64,000 nt of DNA, taken from positions 3,376,501 to 3,440,500 of the forward strand of contig NZ_CP067102.1 of assembly GCF_016616885.1 (NCBI RefSeq), read 5' to 3'. Numbering within the stretch: the stretch's first letter is position 1; each line of letters begins with the position of its first letter. A model generated the notes under the pieces. It saw nothing but the letters and a program-made list of their open reading frames with translations. It was not told where the DNA came from and made no database searches. The translations under genes were made by a program, and so were the position numbers. Below are positions 1-8,106 of this stretch, piece by piece. The stretch comes from Bradyrhizobium diazoefficiens. Its GTDB lineage: Bacteria; Pseudomonadota; Alphaproteobacteria; Rhizobiales; Xanthobacteraceae.

Positions 1-2
1 AT

Positions 3-506
3 TTGCGCGCGGTCGAAATTCCCTACACCTTCGGTGCCCGCCAGCATGGCGAGAGCAAGCTCGATTCCATGGTCGCGCTCGACTTCCTCGGCCTCGTGCT
101 GGCGAAGCTGACCAACGATATCGTCTCGCTGCGCTTCATCCTGTTCGCGATGGTGGGCGGCATCGGGCTCGTGGTGCATCTCACCACGCTGTTCATCGGA
201 CTTGAGTTGTTCAAGGCGCCGTTCGCGGAGGCGCAGGCCGCCGGCGCCATCGTCGCGATGACCAGCAACTTCGTCCTGAACAACTTCCTCACCTATCGCG
301 ACCAGCGGCTGAAGGGCTTTGCGATCCTGCGCGGCCTGATCATGTTCTATATCGTCTGCAGCGTCGGCTTGCTCGCCAATGTCGGCGTCGCCTTCTCGGT
401 CTACGACCAGGAGCCGATCTGGTGGCTGGCCGGCCTCGCCGGCGCGCTGATGGGCGTGGTGTGGAATTACGCGATGTCCGGACTGTTCGTCTGGCGCAAG
501 AAATAG
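3..506 (+). CDS. Polyprenol-phosphate glycosyltransferase (GT2) C-terminus with GtrA domain, partial
   Basis: The reading frame is open at the left edge, so only the C-terminal part of the protein is present. The first residues hold FGARQHGESKL, matching the conserved F-x-x-R-x-x-GESK stretch at the end of dolichol-phosphate-mannose-synthase-like GT2 domains. The remaining ~130 residues form about four hydrophobic helices of GtrA type, ending in a short basic tail (VWRKK). In this family the cytoplasmic GT2 domain loads a sugar onto polyprenyl phosphate and the GtrA domain is thought to flip or anchor the lipid-linked sugar. The GT39 gene 31 bases downstream would be the natural user of such a donor, so the two probably form an operon. 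The TTG at position 3 is almost certainly internal. Confidence 0.85.
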   Translation: MRAVEIPYTFGARQHGESKLDSMVALDFLGLVLAKLTNDIVSLRFILFAMVGGIGLVVHLTTLFIGLELFKAPFAEAQAAGAIVAMTSNFVLNNFLTYRDQRLKGFAILRGLIMFYIVCSVGLLANVGVAFSVYDQEPIWWLAGLAGALMGVVWNYAMSGLFVWRKK

Positions 507-536
507 CGCGTCACGGACGCTTGCAAGGAAGCTTGT

Positions 537-2042
537 ATGGGCGGGGCTGACGCGCGGATTGTCCGCAATACGGCGCTGGTGGTCCTTGCGCTGGTCGCAT
601 TGCGGCTGGTCGCGGCCGCCTTCACGCCGATCACCTTCGACGAAGCCTATTACTGGATGTGGTCGAAGAACCTGGCGGGAGGTTACTACGACCACCCGCC
701 GATGGTGGCTTATGTCATCCGCGCCGGCACCATGATCGCCGGCGATACCGAGCTCGGCGTCCGTCTGGTCTCGATCCTGCTCGCGCTGCCGATGAGCTAT
801 GCGATCTATCGTTCGGCCGCGATCCTGTTCGGCGGCGCCCGGGTGGCCGCGACCAGCGCCATCCTGCTCAACGCGACGATGATGGCCTCGGTCGGCACGC
901 TGATCGTGACGCCGGATGCGCCGTTGCTGGTCGCCTCCAGCTTCGTGCTGTTCTTCCTCGCAAAAGTGCTGGAGACCGGTCGCGGCGTCTGGTGGCTTGC
1001 GGTCGGCGCCGCCGTCGGTGCGGCGCTGCTGTCGAAGTACACCGCGATGTTCTTTGGCGCAGCGATCCTGATCTGGCTCGCTTCGGTGCCGAAACTGCGG
1101 CGCTGGTTCCTGTCGCCCTGGCCCTCTCTCGGCGGCCTCGTTGCGCTCGCGCTGTTCTCGCCGGTGATCCTCTGGAATGCGGATCATCAATGGGTCTCGT
1201 TCGTCAAGCAGCTCGGGCGCGCCAGGATCGAGGATTTTCGCCCGGTCTTCATTGCCGAGCTGATCCCGACCCAGATCGCGTTTGCGACCCCGCTCGTCTT
1301 CATCCTCGGCGCGATGGGCCTGCATGCGCTGACCTGGCGGAGGGCGGGTGCACTGGCCTCGCGCGTGCTGATCGAGACGATGTTCTGGACCATCGTCGCC
1401 TATTTCGTCTGGCATTCGCTGCATGCCCGCGTCGAGGCCAACTGGTTTGCGCCGGTCTATCCGCCCTTCATCGTCGCCGCCGCGGCCGCAGCCAACCTCG
1501 TGCAGTGGAAGCCGCGTGCGCGACGCCTGGTGGATTTTTGCCTGCGCTGGGCTGCGCCAACCGGCATCGTGATGTTTGCCGCGCTGATCCTGCAGGCCAA
1601 TACGGGCTGGTTATCCGGCTATCGCCGCGATGCGACCGTGCGCAGTGTCGGCGTCGGCTGGCGCGAGCTCGCCGCCGGCATCGAAGCGGCGCGTGTCAGC
1701 AGCGGTGCGACCTGCGTGCTCACGCCGGATTACGGCACTACGGGGTGGCTTGCCTTCTATCTGCCACGCGGCAGCTGCGTGGTGCAGCAGAACCAGCGCA
1801 TCCGCTGGGTCAACATGCCCGAGCCCGATCCAAAGCTGCTCGCCGGCAAGCTGATCTATGTCGACGAGCTGCGTCCCGACGGTCATCCGTCCCTCAACGA
1901 GCTCTTCACGCAGGTGACGCGTGTCGCAGAGCTGCAGCGCAAGCGCGGGCCGCTGGTGGTCGAGACCTACGGCGTCGACCTGCTCGAGGGCGCCAAGGGC
2001 GACGTGCTGGATCGCTCGCTGCCGCCCGAACTCCTGCCGTGA
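537..2042 (+). CDS. GT39 / PMT_2-like membrane glycosyltransferase
   Basis: A 501-residue polytopic membrane protein. The N-terminal loop carries FDEAYYWMWSKN followed by YYDHPPMVAYVIR, the acidic first-loop signature of GT39/ArnT-like transferases where the Asp-Glu pair is catalytic. About ten hydrophobic segments follow, then a soluble C-terminal domain of ~130 residues. Such proteins move a sugar from a polyprenyl-phosphate donor onto lipid A, protein or another glycan on the periplasmic side; the acceptor cannot be read from sequence. The ATG at 537 follows an AAGGA Shine-Dalgarno at good spacing. It lies 31 bases after a GT2/GtrA gene, which probably makes its donor. A second, divergent GT39 protein lies near 49.5-51.1 kb. 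Confidence 0.85.
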   Translation: MGGADARIVRNTALVVLALVALRLVAAAFTPITFDEAYYWMWSKNLAGGYYDHPPMVAYVIRAGTMIAGDTELGVRLVSILLALPMSYAIYRSAAILFGGARVAATSAILLNATMMASVGTLIVTPDAPLLVASSFVLFFLAKVLETGRGVWWLAVGAAVGAALLSKYTAMFFGAAILIWLASVPKLRRWFLSPWPSLGGLVALALFSPVILWNADHQWVSFVKQLGRARIEDFRPVFIAELIPTQIAFATPLVFILGAMGLHALTWRRAGALASRVLIETMFWTIVAYFVWHSLHARVEANWFAPVYPPFIVAAAAAANLVQWKPRARRLVDFCLRWAAPTGIVMFAALILQANTGWLSGYRRDATVRSVGVGWRELAAGIEAARVSSGATCVLTPDYGTTGWLAFYLPRGSCVVQQNQRIRWVNMPEPDPKLLAGKLIYVDELRPDGHPSLNELFTQVTRVAELQRKRGPLVVETYGVDLLEGAKGDVLDRSLPPELLP

Positions 2043-2073
2043 ACCCGGCCGCACCTGGCGGTGCGGGCTGCAT

Positions 2074-2814
2074 TCACCAGCGGGGGATTTCGCCGGTCGG
2101 AACGGTTGTCGAGACCGCGTTGTTGTTCTTTGGAATGACAAGCGGACTGAGGCAGGCGAAGGCCTCGATCGAGTTGTAGATGAAGTTCATCATGCCATCG
2201 ACCCCCATGACCGGGATCGTGCGATTGAGTGCTGCAACCCGAAGAAACCGGTTCTCCATCGGAAAGCAGAGCTCCAGCAGTCTCTTCGCGCCTCGGGGCG
2301 AAACCACGTAGCCTGCCGTGCCGAAGCAATTGATGAGCCGAAACGCGGCGATCTCTGCGGTTGATCTCTGAAAAACTTCCGCACTTTCGTCGCTTGGCTG
2401 CTTGGGCGTGAACACCATCGCGGACCTGAAGCCGGGCGTGAGCTCAAGCTCGAGAATGGAGTCCGTATTGTAGCCGAGCGCGACGTAATCCCAGTCCTTG
2501 AGACGGCGAAGGACATCCAGACGCTCGCTGATGTCATTGCGGACAATCGCATCATCCTCGAACACGAGCGCCGGCACTTCGGATTGAGCCGTCTGTTGCC
2601 AGATGCGGAGATGTGAGGCCGCGCAACCGACAGCACCCGGCGTGAACTGTGCTCCTGATACGACCAGGTTCATCCCGAGCACATCCTGCGATGAGAACGA
2701 TGCGCCATCGGACGCCTCAAATCGTTCGAAGGCGATCTTCGACCCGGCATTCAGTCTCAGGAAGCTTTCGTACTTTTCCGGCTGACGGTTGAGGTTGACG
2801 ACAAAGTTCTTCAT
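2074..2814 (-). CDS. Glycosyltransferase family 25 (LPS-type) protein
   Basis: A 246-residue soluble protein that begins MKNFVVNLNRQPEKY, the typical start of GT25 transferases, where the first strand is followed by the R-x-x-K/R motif. GAVGCAASHLRIWQ near residue 65 matches the family's G-x-x-GC-x-x-SH motif, and FEDDAIV near residue 85 is the acidic metal-binding E-D-D. The family transfers galactose or glucose onto LPS or other surface glycans; the substrate is inferred only. The gene is convergent with the GT39 gene (31 bases between stops) and divergent from the fusion gene at 3027. It fits the surface-glycan character of this end of the window. The start has only a weak Shine-Dalgarno, but the N-terminal motif fixes it within a few residues. 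Confidence 0.8.
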   Translation of the reverse strand: MKNFVVNLNRQPEKYESFLRLNAGSKIAFERFEASDGASFSSQDVLGMNLVVSGAQFTPGAVGCAASHLRIWQQTAQSEVPALVFEDDAIVRNDISERLDVLRRLKDWDYVALGYNTDSILELELTPGFRSAMVFTPKQPSDESAEVFQRSTAEIAAFRLINCFGTAGYVVSPRGAKRLLELCFPMENRFLRVAALNRTIPVMGVDGMMNFIYNSIEAFACLSPLVIPKNNNAVSTTVPTGEIPRW

Positions 2815-3026
2815 GCAAGGACCAGATTCAAAGATCGAATAAAGCGCCGATCGCTGGTTGCAGCCATATCAACGGCCCCCTCGATTCGCCACGCGCCGGC
2901 GCGCTGAGGCGAAAGCGGTGTCCAGCTTCGAGCAAGCTCCAAGGGATAATTGAAAAGGGGCAACCTTCCTGCAGTCTCGGGAATCGGGTTGCTGCTGCCC
3001 GCTCTCCCTTGATCCGGAAGGTCCCG

Positions 3027-5024
3027 ATGAATTATCACGACGGCACTCTCGCAAGAACAAACGAGATCTCGACAGAGCCGTCTTCGCCGACGCGGGAGGA
3101 ATATTACCAGATCTGTCTTCGTCACCTGAAGACGGGCGAGCTCGAACAGGCCGAAGCCCGTTGCCGGGAGGGGCTGGCCTCGGACGCGAACCATGCCGGC
3201 CTACTTCATCTGATGGCCGGTGTGTCTTTGCTCAACGGGAATTTCGATGCCGCCCTGGAGTGGGCCGGCCGTGCGCTGACGAACGAGATGAAGGCGACCT
3301 ATCTCGCGACGTTCGGAACGGCTCTGCAAGGGAAGGGGCTTCAGGCGGAGGCATTGGAGGCGTTTCAGCGCGCGGTGGCGCTCGATCCCGTTGACCCGTC
3401 AATCTGGGAGAACTTTGGCAATGCCTTGAACAGGGCGGGGCATGTCAATCAGGCCAGCCTTTGCTTTCTGATCGCTCGCGCGTATCAGAAATTGCCATTC
3501 CTTGCCGAGTGCCGTTCGGTCCCTCGCAGCGGCTGGAATGCGCTGACGGCGCAATTCAACTCTCATCTTCAGAGTAGCCCCCGGTCGGAACAAGCCCGCG
3601 ATCCCATTCACTGCTTCTGGTCGAACGCGCCGTTGAGCGAGATGTCGCGTCTCTCGCTTCAGTCGATGGTCCGCCAGGGCCATCCGGTCAAGCTGTACAC
3701 CTACGACAACGTCGCCGCCATGCAGGGGCGTGTGCCGCCGGGAGTCATGGTGGTCGATGCCGGAAATCTCGTGCCGGGTGCGATCTACCAGCATGCCGTC
3801 GTGAACAGCGAGATCCGCTACTTCAGCGACATCTTCCGCTATGCCGTTCTTCATGAATTCGGCGGCTGGTGGCTCGATACCGACATCGTGCTCGTGAAGC
3901 CGCTGGATTTTGGCAGGGAGCACGTGTTTTCCGCGCAATGGTCGGGCGTCGAGAACGGCCATGTGTGCGTCGGCGACGTGATGCGCGCGCCCAAGGGCTC
4001 GCTTCACATGGCCAATCTGTATGCGCTGTCACTGCAGCGGCTGTTCAGCGAAAAGCGCGTCGAATACGGCGCGGTGGGGCCGCTGTTGCTGAGCGAATAT
4101 CTGCTCGTCGCAGGCGACGAGGAGCTCCAATCGTCGATCCTGCCGCCGACAACCTTCAACGCGATCGACTGGCGCGAAGTGGATTTGTTCGCCGCCGAGG
4201 GCCGGGCCGGCTTCGACCTCCTGAGCGATCCCCGCGTGACCGGTGTCCATCTCTGGGGAAAAATGTGGGCCGAGAGGGGACTGCGCTTCGATGCGGTCCC
4301 CGAACAGAGCGTGGCAGGTTATCTCAAGAAGCTGGTGCTCGAGCCGAACTGGTTGACGCAGCTTGCGGCGAAATACGATTCCGACAAGGGCGCAGTCTAC
4401 AAAGGCCAGCTTGCCCATCACTATACGCGAATCTATCACGAGCTGTTCCGATCGAAGGCTCTCGAGCCCATTCGCATCCTGGAAATCGGTCTGTGCCGCG
4501 GGCGGGTCGAAGGCTGGACTCAAGATCAGGTGCCGTCGCTGCAGATGTGGCTGGACTACTTCCCGAATGCCGAGGTCATCGGCGCCGACATCGAGGATTT
4601 CAGCTGGTTCTCCCACCCGCGGGTCAGGATCCATCGTGTCGATCAGGGCGATCGCGACCTGCTGGAGCAGCTTGCAGCCAAGGAAAAGCCGCTGGACATC
4701 ATCATCGATGACGGCTCTCACGCCTCGGTGCACCAGCACCTGACGCTCGGCGTGCTGTTTCCCTCGCTGAAGCCGGGCGGCTTGTTCGTGATCGAGGATC
4801 TGGATTGGCAGCCGCCGGAGATCGCGTCCAACGGCGCGCCCCTGGTCAAGGATGTGCTCAACGCCATGAAGGTGAGCGGCTCATTCACGTCCAACGTCAT
4901 GACCGAGGCCGAAGCGAAGCTGATCTCGGACGAGGTCGACGAGATCCTCCTCAATGACAGCTTCCGCGAGTTGATGTCGCGCGGCAAGCTGGGCGGCTTG
5001 GGCGTACTGAGGCGCAAGGCGTAG
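3027..5024 (+). CDS. TPR - DxD glycosyltransferase - SAM methyltransferase fusion protein
   Basis: About 665 residues in three parts. Residues ~20-140 contain tetratricopeptide-like helices (EEYYQICLRHLKTGELEQA; LEAFQRAVALDPVDPSIWENFGNAL). Residues ~190-420 resemble the sugar-binding-DXD (GT32/capsular) glycosyltransferase fold, with IRYFSDIFRYAVLHEFGGWW followed by L-D-T-D at residues ~283-286. Residues ~445-640 are a class I methyltransferase with ILEIGLCRGR (glycine-rich loop), VIGADIE and DIIIDDGSHASVHQH, closest in style to CmcI-like enzymes. The likely role is glycosylation and methylation of a surface glycan or protein. The start chosen is ATG 3027, preceded by GGAAG; an in-frame TTG lies at 3009. 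No frameshift separates the modules, so this is a true fusion. Confidence 0.75.
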   Translation: MNYHDGTLARTNEISTEPSSPTREEYYQICLRHLKTGELEQAEARCREGLASDANHAGLLHLMAGVSLLNGNFDAALEWAGRALTNEMKATYLATFGTALQGKGLQAEALEAFQRAVALDPVDPSIWENFGNALNRAGHVNQASLCFLIARAYQKLPFLAECRSVPRSGWNALTAQFNSHLQSSPRSEQARDPIHCFWSNAPLSEMSRLSLQSMVRQGHPVKLYTYDNVAAMQGRVPPGVMVVDAGNLVPGAIYQHAVVNSEIRYFSDIFRYAVLHEFGGWWLDTDIVLVKPLDFGREHVFSAQWSGVENGHVCVGDVMRAPKGSLHMANLYALSLQRLFSEKRVEYGAVGPLLLSEYLLVAGDEELQSSILPPTTFNAIDWREVDLFAAEGRAGFDLLSDPRVTGVHLWGKMWAERGLRFDAVPEQSVAGYLKKLVLEPNWLTQLAAKYDSDKGAVYKGQLAHHYTRIYHELFRSKALEPIRILEIGLCRGRVEGWTQDQVPSLQMWLDYFPNAEVIGADIEDFSWFSHPRVRIHRVDQGDRDLLEQLAAKEKPLDIIIDDGSHASVHQHLTLGVLFPSLKPGGLFVIEDLDWQPPEIASNGAPLVKDVLNAMKVSGSFTSNVMTEAEAKLISDEVDEILLNDSFRELMSRGKLGGLGVLRRKA

Positions 5025-5045
5025 TAGGCGGAAGCACCTGCGGCC

Positions 5046-6932
5046 TCAGTCGATCATCTCGACTTTGGCCGCGTCCTGGCTCGGCCTGTCCTGGTCGCGC
5101 CAGAACCAGACGGTGACGATGCCGGAGCGGCCACGGATCTGCGTGAGCAGGGGGCCCGACAGGACACCGTCGGGCGCCCCGTGAAAGTCGGCCGCATCGA
5201 GCAGCGCGTCGGTCAATGCGAGCCGTGCACCGTTGTGCGCGGCGACCTCCATCAGCCGGCTCGCGAGATTGACGGTGTCACCGTTGGCCGTGATGTGCTG
5301 GTGGCTCTCGCCGAGACGGGAGGCGACGATCGGGCCGAAATGCGCCCCGATCTTGAAACCGAGCCGGCCGCTGATCTCGGATGGCAGTGACGCGATCCAG
5401 CGCTCGACGCCGCGATGCAGGCCGATCGCACATTTCAGCGCACGGGCCGCGTCATCCGGCATCGCGCTCGGCAGGCCGAACAGGATCATGGCGCCGTCCC
5501 CGAGAAAGCTCGTGATCATGCCGCCGCAATCGACCGCGGCCCGGTCGATCAGCGCGTGGAACACTTGCAGGATGTCCTGGAGCTGCTCCGGATCGATCCG
5601 TTGGCTCAGCGCGGTGAAATCGGAGAGATCGATGAAGACGATGGCCGCATCCTGCCGGACGGGCTTCGCCAGGAAATTGGGATCGCGTGCCAGCCACTCC
5701 TGCACGGCCGGCGCCTGGAATTGCGCCAGCGATCGGCTCTTGGCGGCGAGATATTGCGTGCGGCGGCCTCCGGCCCACGTCTGCACGCCGATGAACACCG
5801 CAACCGGCGGCACCGCCGCCGCGAGCGTGGTCGCGGCATCGAGCCAGACGCCGTGCGTGAACGCGAACAGGTTGAGCCCGGCCCAGGCGACCATCACCGC
5901 GGCTGCCAAGACGAAGCCGAGCGCGCTCCGGCGCCAGGCCAGCAAGCCCACCAGCAGCATCGGCAGCAGGATCGCGATGAGCGCATCGGCGATGTGAACC
6001 TTGCGGTCACGCACGATGCTGTCGCCGGCGACGAGGTGCGTGATCGCGGTCGAGATCACCTCGACGCCGGGCATCAGAGAATCGAACGGCGTCGGGAAGA
6101 AGTCGCCGCCGCCGGCGACGGCGGCGCCGATCACGACAATCCGGTTCTCGATCGCCTTGCGGTCGAGCGTGCGGTCGAAAATGCTCTGCGCGCTCACGGT
6201 GCGGATGGTGCGGCGCGGGCCGTAATAGGTGATCGGCAGCGCGAAGTCGGTGTCGGTCGGCACGGCGCGATCGCCGAGCGTGAGATGATCCGGCGCGATC
6301 GTCAGCGGCTTGTCGAGCGCGCGGCTTGCGACCCGCAGCGGAAACGACAGTTCGACCTTGTCGTCTGTCCGGAACAGCATCGGCACCGAGAGCGGCGAGC
6401 CGGATTGCCCGGTCGCGACGTTGACGATTCCGACGTCGGCGTGCTCGGCGAACGCCGGCAACGGCAGCAGGAAGCGCTCGGCCTGGGGCAGGGCGGCGAG
6501 CGGCTCGCTGCTGCCGGGCGCCACAGTCTCGCTCGCGCTCGGGAAGATCGCAGCGGCTGCGAGCACCATGGGACCGGTGGCGAGCGTGTGGGCCAGCGTG
6601 GCGTCGCCGATCGCGGCGCTGCGGTCGACCAGCAGCAGGTCGATCGCGACGACCTTCGGCTTGAACTGCACGATGGTGTCGACCACGCGGGCGAGATCGG
6701 CGCGCGGCAGCGGGTAGCTGCCGCCGCGTTTCACCACGGTGTCGTCGATGGCGACGATGGTGACGAGATCGGGCGGAACTTGCACGCCGCGGACCTGCGT
6801 TCGCCAATCCGTCAGCGTAGCCTCGAGCCTGTCGAGAAAGCGCAGATGACCGTTGGCGTGGCCCGCATAGATGCCCGCCCCCCACAGTGCGGTGAGGACG
6901 AGTGCCACCAGAATTTGAACGCGTCTCTTCAT
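5046..6932 (-). CDS. CHASE2-domain class III adenylate/guanylate cyclase
   Basis: About 628 residues. An N-terminal membrane helix is followed by a periplasmic CHASE2 sensor (LTDWRTQVRG, IVAIDD, PLPRADLARVVD, VVAIDLLLVD), then three membrane helices around residues 325-400, and a class III cyclase domain at the C-terminus. The cyclase keeps both metal aspartates (IVFIDLSDFTALSQ; FLGDGAMILFG) and the ANGDTVNLASRL ribose/phosphate segment. The lysine expected before the second metal motif is replaced by serine (MITSFLGDG). It should make a cyclic nucleotide in response to an extracytoplasmic signal. The FecR-domain gene lies 78 bases upstream on the same strand and is its usual genetic partner. 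The ATG at 6932 is preferred; a TTG lies five codons upstream. Confidence 0.85.
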   Translation of the reverse strand: MKRRVQILVALVLTALWGAGIYAGHANGHLRFLDRLEATLTDWRTQVRGVQVPPDLVTIVAIDDTVVKRGGSYPLPRADLARVVDTIVQFKPKVVAIDLLLVDRSAAIGDATLAHTLATGPMVLAAAAIFPSASETVAPGSSEPLAALPQAERFLLPLPAFAEHADVGIVNVATGQSGSPLSVPMLFRTDDKVELSFPLRVASRALDKPLTIAPDHLTLGDRAVPTDTDFALPITYYGPRRTIRTVSAQSIFDRTLDRKAIENRIVVIGAAVAGGGDFFPTPFDSLMPGVEVISTAITHLVAGDSIVRDRKVHIADALIAILLPMLLVGLLAWRRSALGFVLAAAVMVAWAGLNLFAFTHGVWLDAATTLAAAVPPVAVFIGVQTWAGGRRTQYLAAKSRSLAQFQAPAVQEWLARDPNFLAKPVRQDAAIVFIDLSDFTALSQRIDPEQLQDILQVFHALIDRAAVDCGGMITSFLGDGAMILFGLPSAMPDDAARALKCAIGLHRGVERWIASLPSEISGRLGFKIGAHFGPIVASRLGESHQHITANGDTVNLASRLMEVAAHNGARLALTDALLDAADFHGAPDGVLSGPLLTQIRGRSGIVTVWFWRDQDRPSQDAAKVEMID

Positions 6933-7010
6933 TCCGTCGTACTGCAATCTTCTTTTTGTTGTCGGGACCTGCCTGAGCAGGTCGCGTCGACAGAGCTTAT
7001 TGGCCCAGCC

Positions 7011-7538
7011 TTATTGACCCAGCCTTGTCATCAGCGCGTCGACGCGCGGCTGCCCCCATGTCTTCACGGTCAGCGGACCGGTCGCTTCCACGTCGACGCC
7101 TTCGCCGACTCCCAGCACGACGCCGCGTCCACGCACCGCCCTGCGGGTCACGCCGACGCGGCCGTTGGCGACAAACACGGAGGTCTTGGCCTCGGCGACA
7201 TCGACCGCCCATTTGGTGCCGCGCACGGCGGCGATGGCTTGCGGCGTCAGGACCTTGAAGGGATTGCCGCCGGGCTTCCTGGGCACCTCGACCTGCAGCG
7301 CTTTGCTGCTCAACTCCACGGAGTCTATATGTCCGTCGCGGTTGGCGTCGTTTAGTTCAAATCGGGCGCCGCTTTCGGCAACGATCGTGATGCCGTTGTC
7401 GCAGCGCCATGTCTGCGTCCCTGCGGCCGACGGCGATGCCGTGCAGCCCGCATTGGCGGCATTCTGTGCGGTTGCGGGTCCGATCAACACAAATGACCAC
7501 GCCAGGGCGCAAAACCCAGCGTGCGAAAACCCTCTCAT
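7011..7538 (-). CDS. FecR-domain periplasmic protein with an EF-hand-like loop
   Basis: About 175 residues. It starts with a Sec signal peptide (MRGFSHAGFCALAWSFVLIG ... ATAQN) and continues with a FecR-type domain: PFKVLTPQAIAAVRGTKW and VDVAEAKTSVFVANGRVGV are the classic FecR core. A 12-residue stretch DANRDGHIDSVE at residues ~64-75 fits the canonical calcium EF-hand loop. FecR-domain proteins of this short type commonly sit with CHASE2 cyclases, and this one is directly upstream of such a gene, so it may modulate that sensor in the periplasm (inference). The ATG at 7538 has a GGAG Shine-Dalgarno; an in-frame ATG nine codons upstream has none and would spoil the signal peptide. A palindrome at 7581-7598 precedes it. 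Confidence 0.8.
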   Translation of the reverse strand: MRGFSHAGFCALAWSFVLIGPATAQNAANAGCTASPSAAGTQTWRCDNGITIVAESGARFELNDANRDGHIDSVELSSKALQVEVPRKPGGNPFKVLTPQAIAAVRGTKWAVDVAEAKTSVFVANGRVGVTRRAVRGRGVVLGVGEGVDVEATGPLTVKTWGQPRVDALMTRLGQ

Positions 7539-7580
7539 GCGAGCCTCCGTTTGCGTGCTCGGCACAGTTCAAGGCGATGT

Positions 7581-7598
7581 TGATACGGTACCGTATCA
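7581..7598. promoter_or_regulatory. 18-bp perfect palindrome, candidate TetR-type operator
   Basis: TGATACGGTACCGTATCA is identical to its reverse complement over 18 bases. It lies 43 bases upstream of the preferred FecR start codon on the minus strand, in the position of a promoter or operator. The GATACGGTAC-type dyad resembles operators of TetR-family repressors. No intact tetR gene is in the window, so the binding protein would be encoded elsewhere. Confidence 0.55.
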
Positions 7599-8106
7599 CG
7601 CGCAGAGGCTGCTGAAAAGTGCCGAGGTCGTAGCTACTTTCTCGCCCCGGGCATTTCCAGATCGGCGCGATCAACTTTCAGTCAAGGCGCCGTGCCGCGT
7701 GAGCGATCGTCGCGCAATGTGTGATGTGAGTGTGCTGCTGCGCTGCTGACATCGGCAGCTGACCGCGCCAGCCTCGCGCAACGTTTCCCCGCTATCTTCC
7801 GGGTATTGATGACCACGAAAACGACTTGGTTGGTGCGTCTAGAGAGGCGGCCGGAGACGTCCGCCGACCGTGCCGAACCGGCCGAGAATTATAGTTAACA
7901 GATTCGCCTAAGTCCGTAGTTCTGCGGGCGTTTTTCTCGAAATGGCACAGCGTTAACGACCTGCCCCACATCTGCCCGAACTTAATCCGCATTTAACTAA
8001 AAGTCGCCTTAATGACGCTCCGACCCTCTGCGAGATGCTGGTTCCGGAACGTGACCAGCGGCACTTCGAAGGGGGACTGAGTGACACCGTCCTGGACGCA
8101 AGGCGA
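7599..8106. other. Long intergenic region upstream of the DUF2778 gene
   Basis: About 500 bases without a convincing gene lie between the FecR and DUF2778 starts. The short open frames here lack Shine-Dalgarno sequences and recognisable proteins. The right half is AT-richer than the surroundings and contains several TTAA/GTTAAC words (near 7897, 7952, 7982-7997 and 8010), one pair of which forms a CtrA-type site listed separately. It presumably holds divergent promoters for both flanking genes. Confidence 0.6.
7982..7997 (+). promoter_or_regulatory. Candidate CtrA binding box
   Basis: TTAATCCGCATTTAAC matches the alphaproteobacterial CtrA consensus TTAA-N7-TTAAC exactly. It lies 109 bases upstream of the preferred DUF2778 start. 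Four adjacent A/T bases twice at a 7-base gap are unlikely in DNA this GC-rich, which supports a real site, but function is inferred. Confidence 0.5.

Noticed and set aside
5415..7355. A ~640-codon open frame opposite the cyclase and FecR genes
   Set aside because: It spans two real genes and their gap on the other strand, is very rich in Arg, Ala, Gly and His, and has no domain or Shine-Dalgarno.
7792..7992. A 66-codon minus-strand frame in the intergenic region before DUF2778
   Set aside because: No Shine-Dalgarno, no recognisable protein pattern, and it covers the CtrA-type box and AT-rich promoter sequence.
8071..8083. GAAGGGGGACTGAGTG as a Shine-Dalgarno plus GTG start for the DUF2778 gene
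   Set aside because: The GTG at 8081 is out of frame with the DUF2778 protein, so it cannot start it; the in-frame CTG at 8077 would be exceptional.
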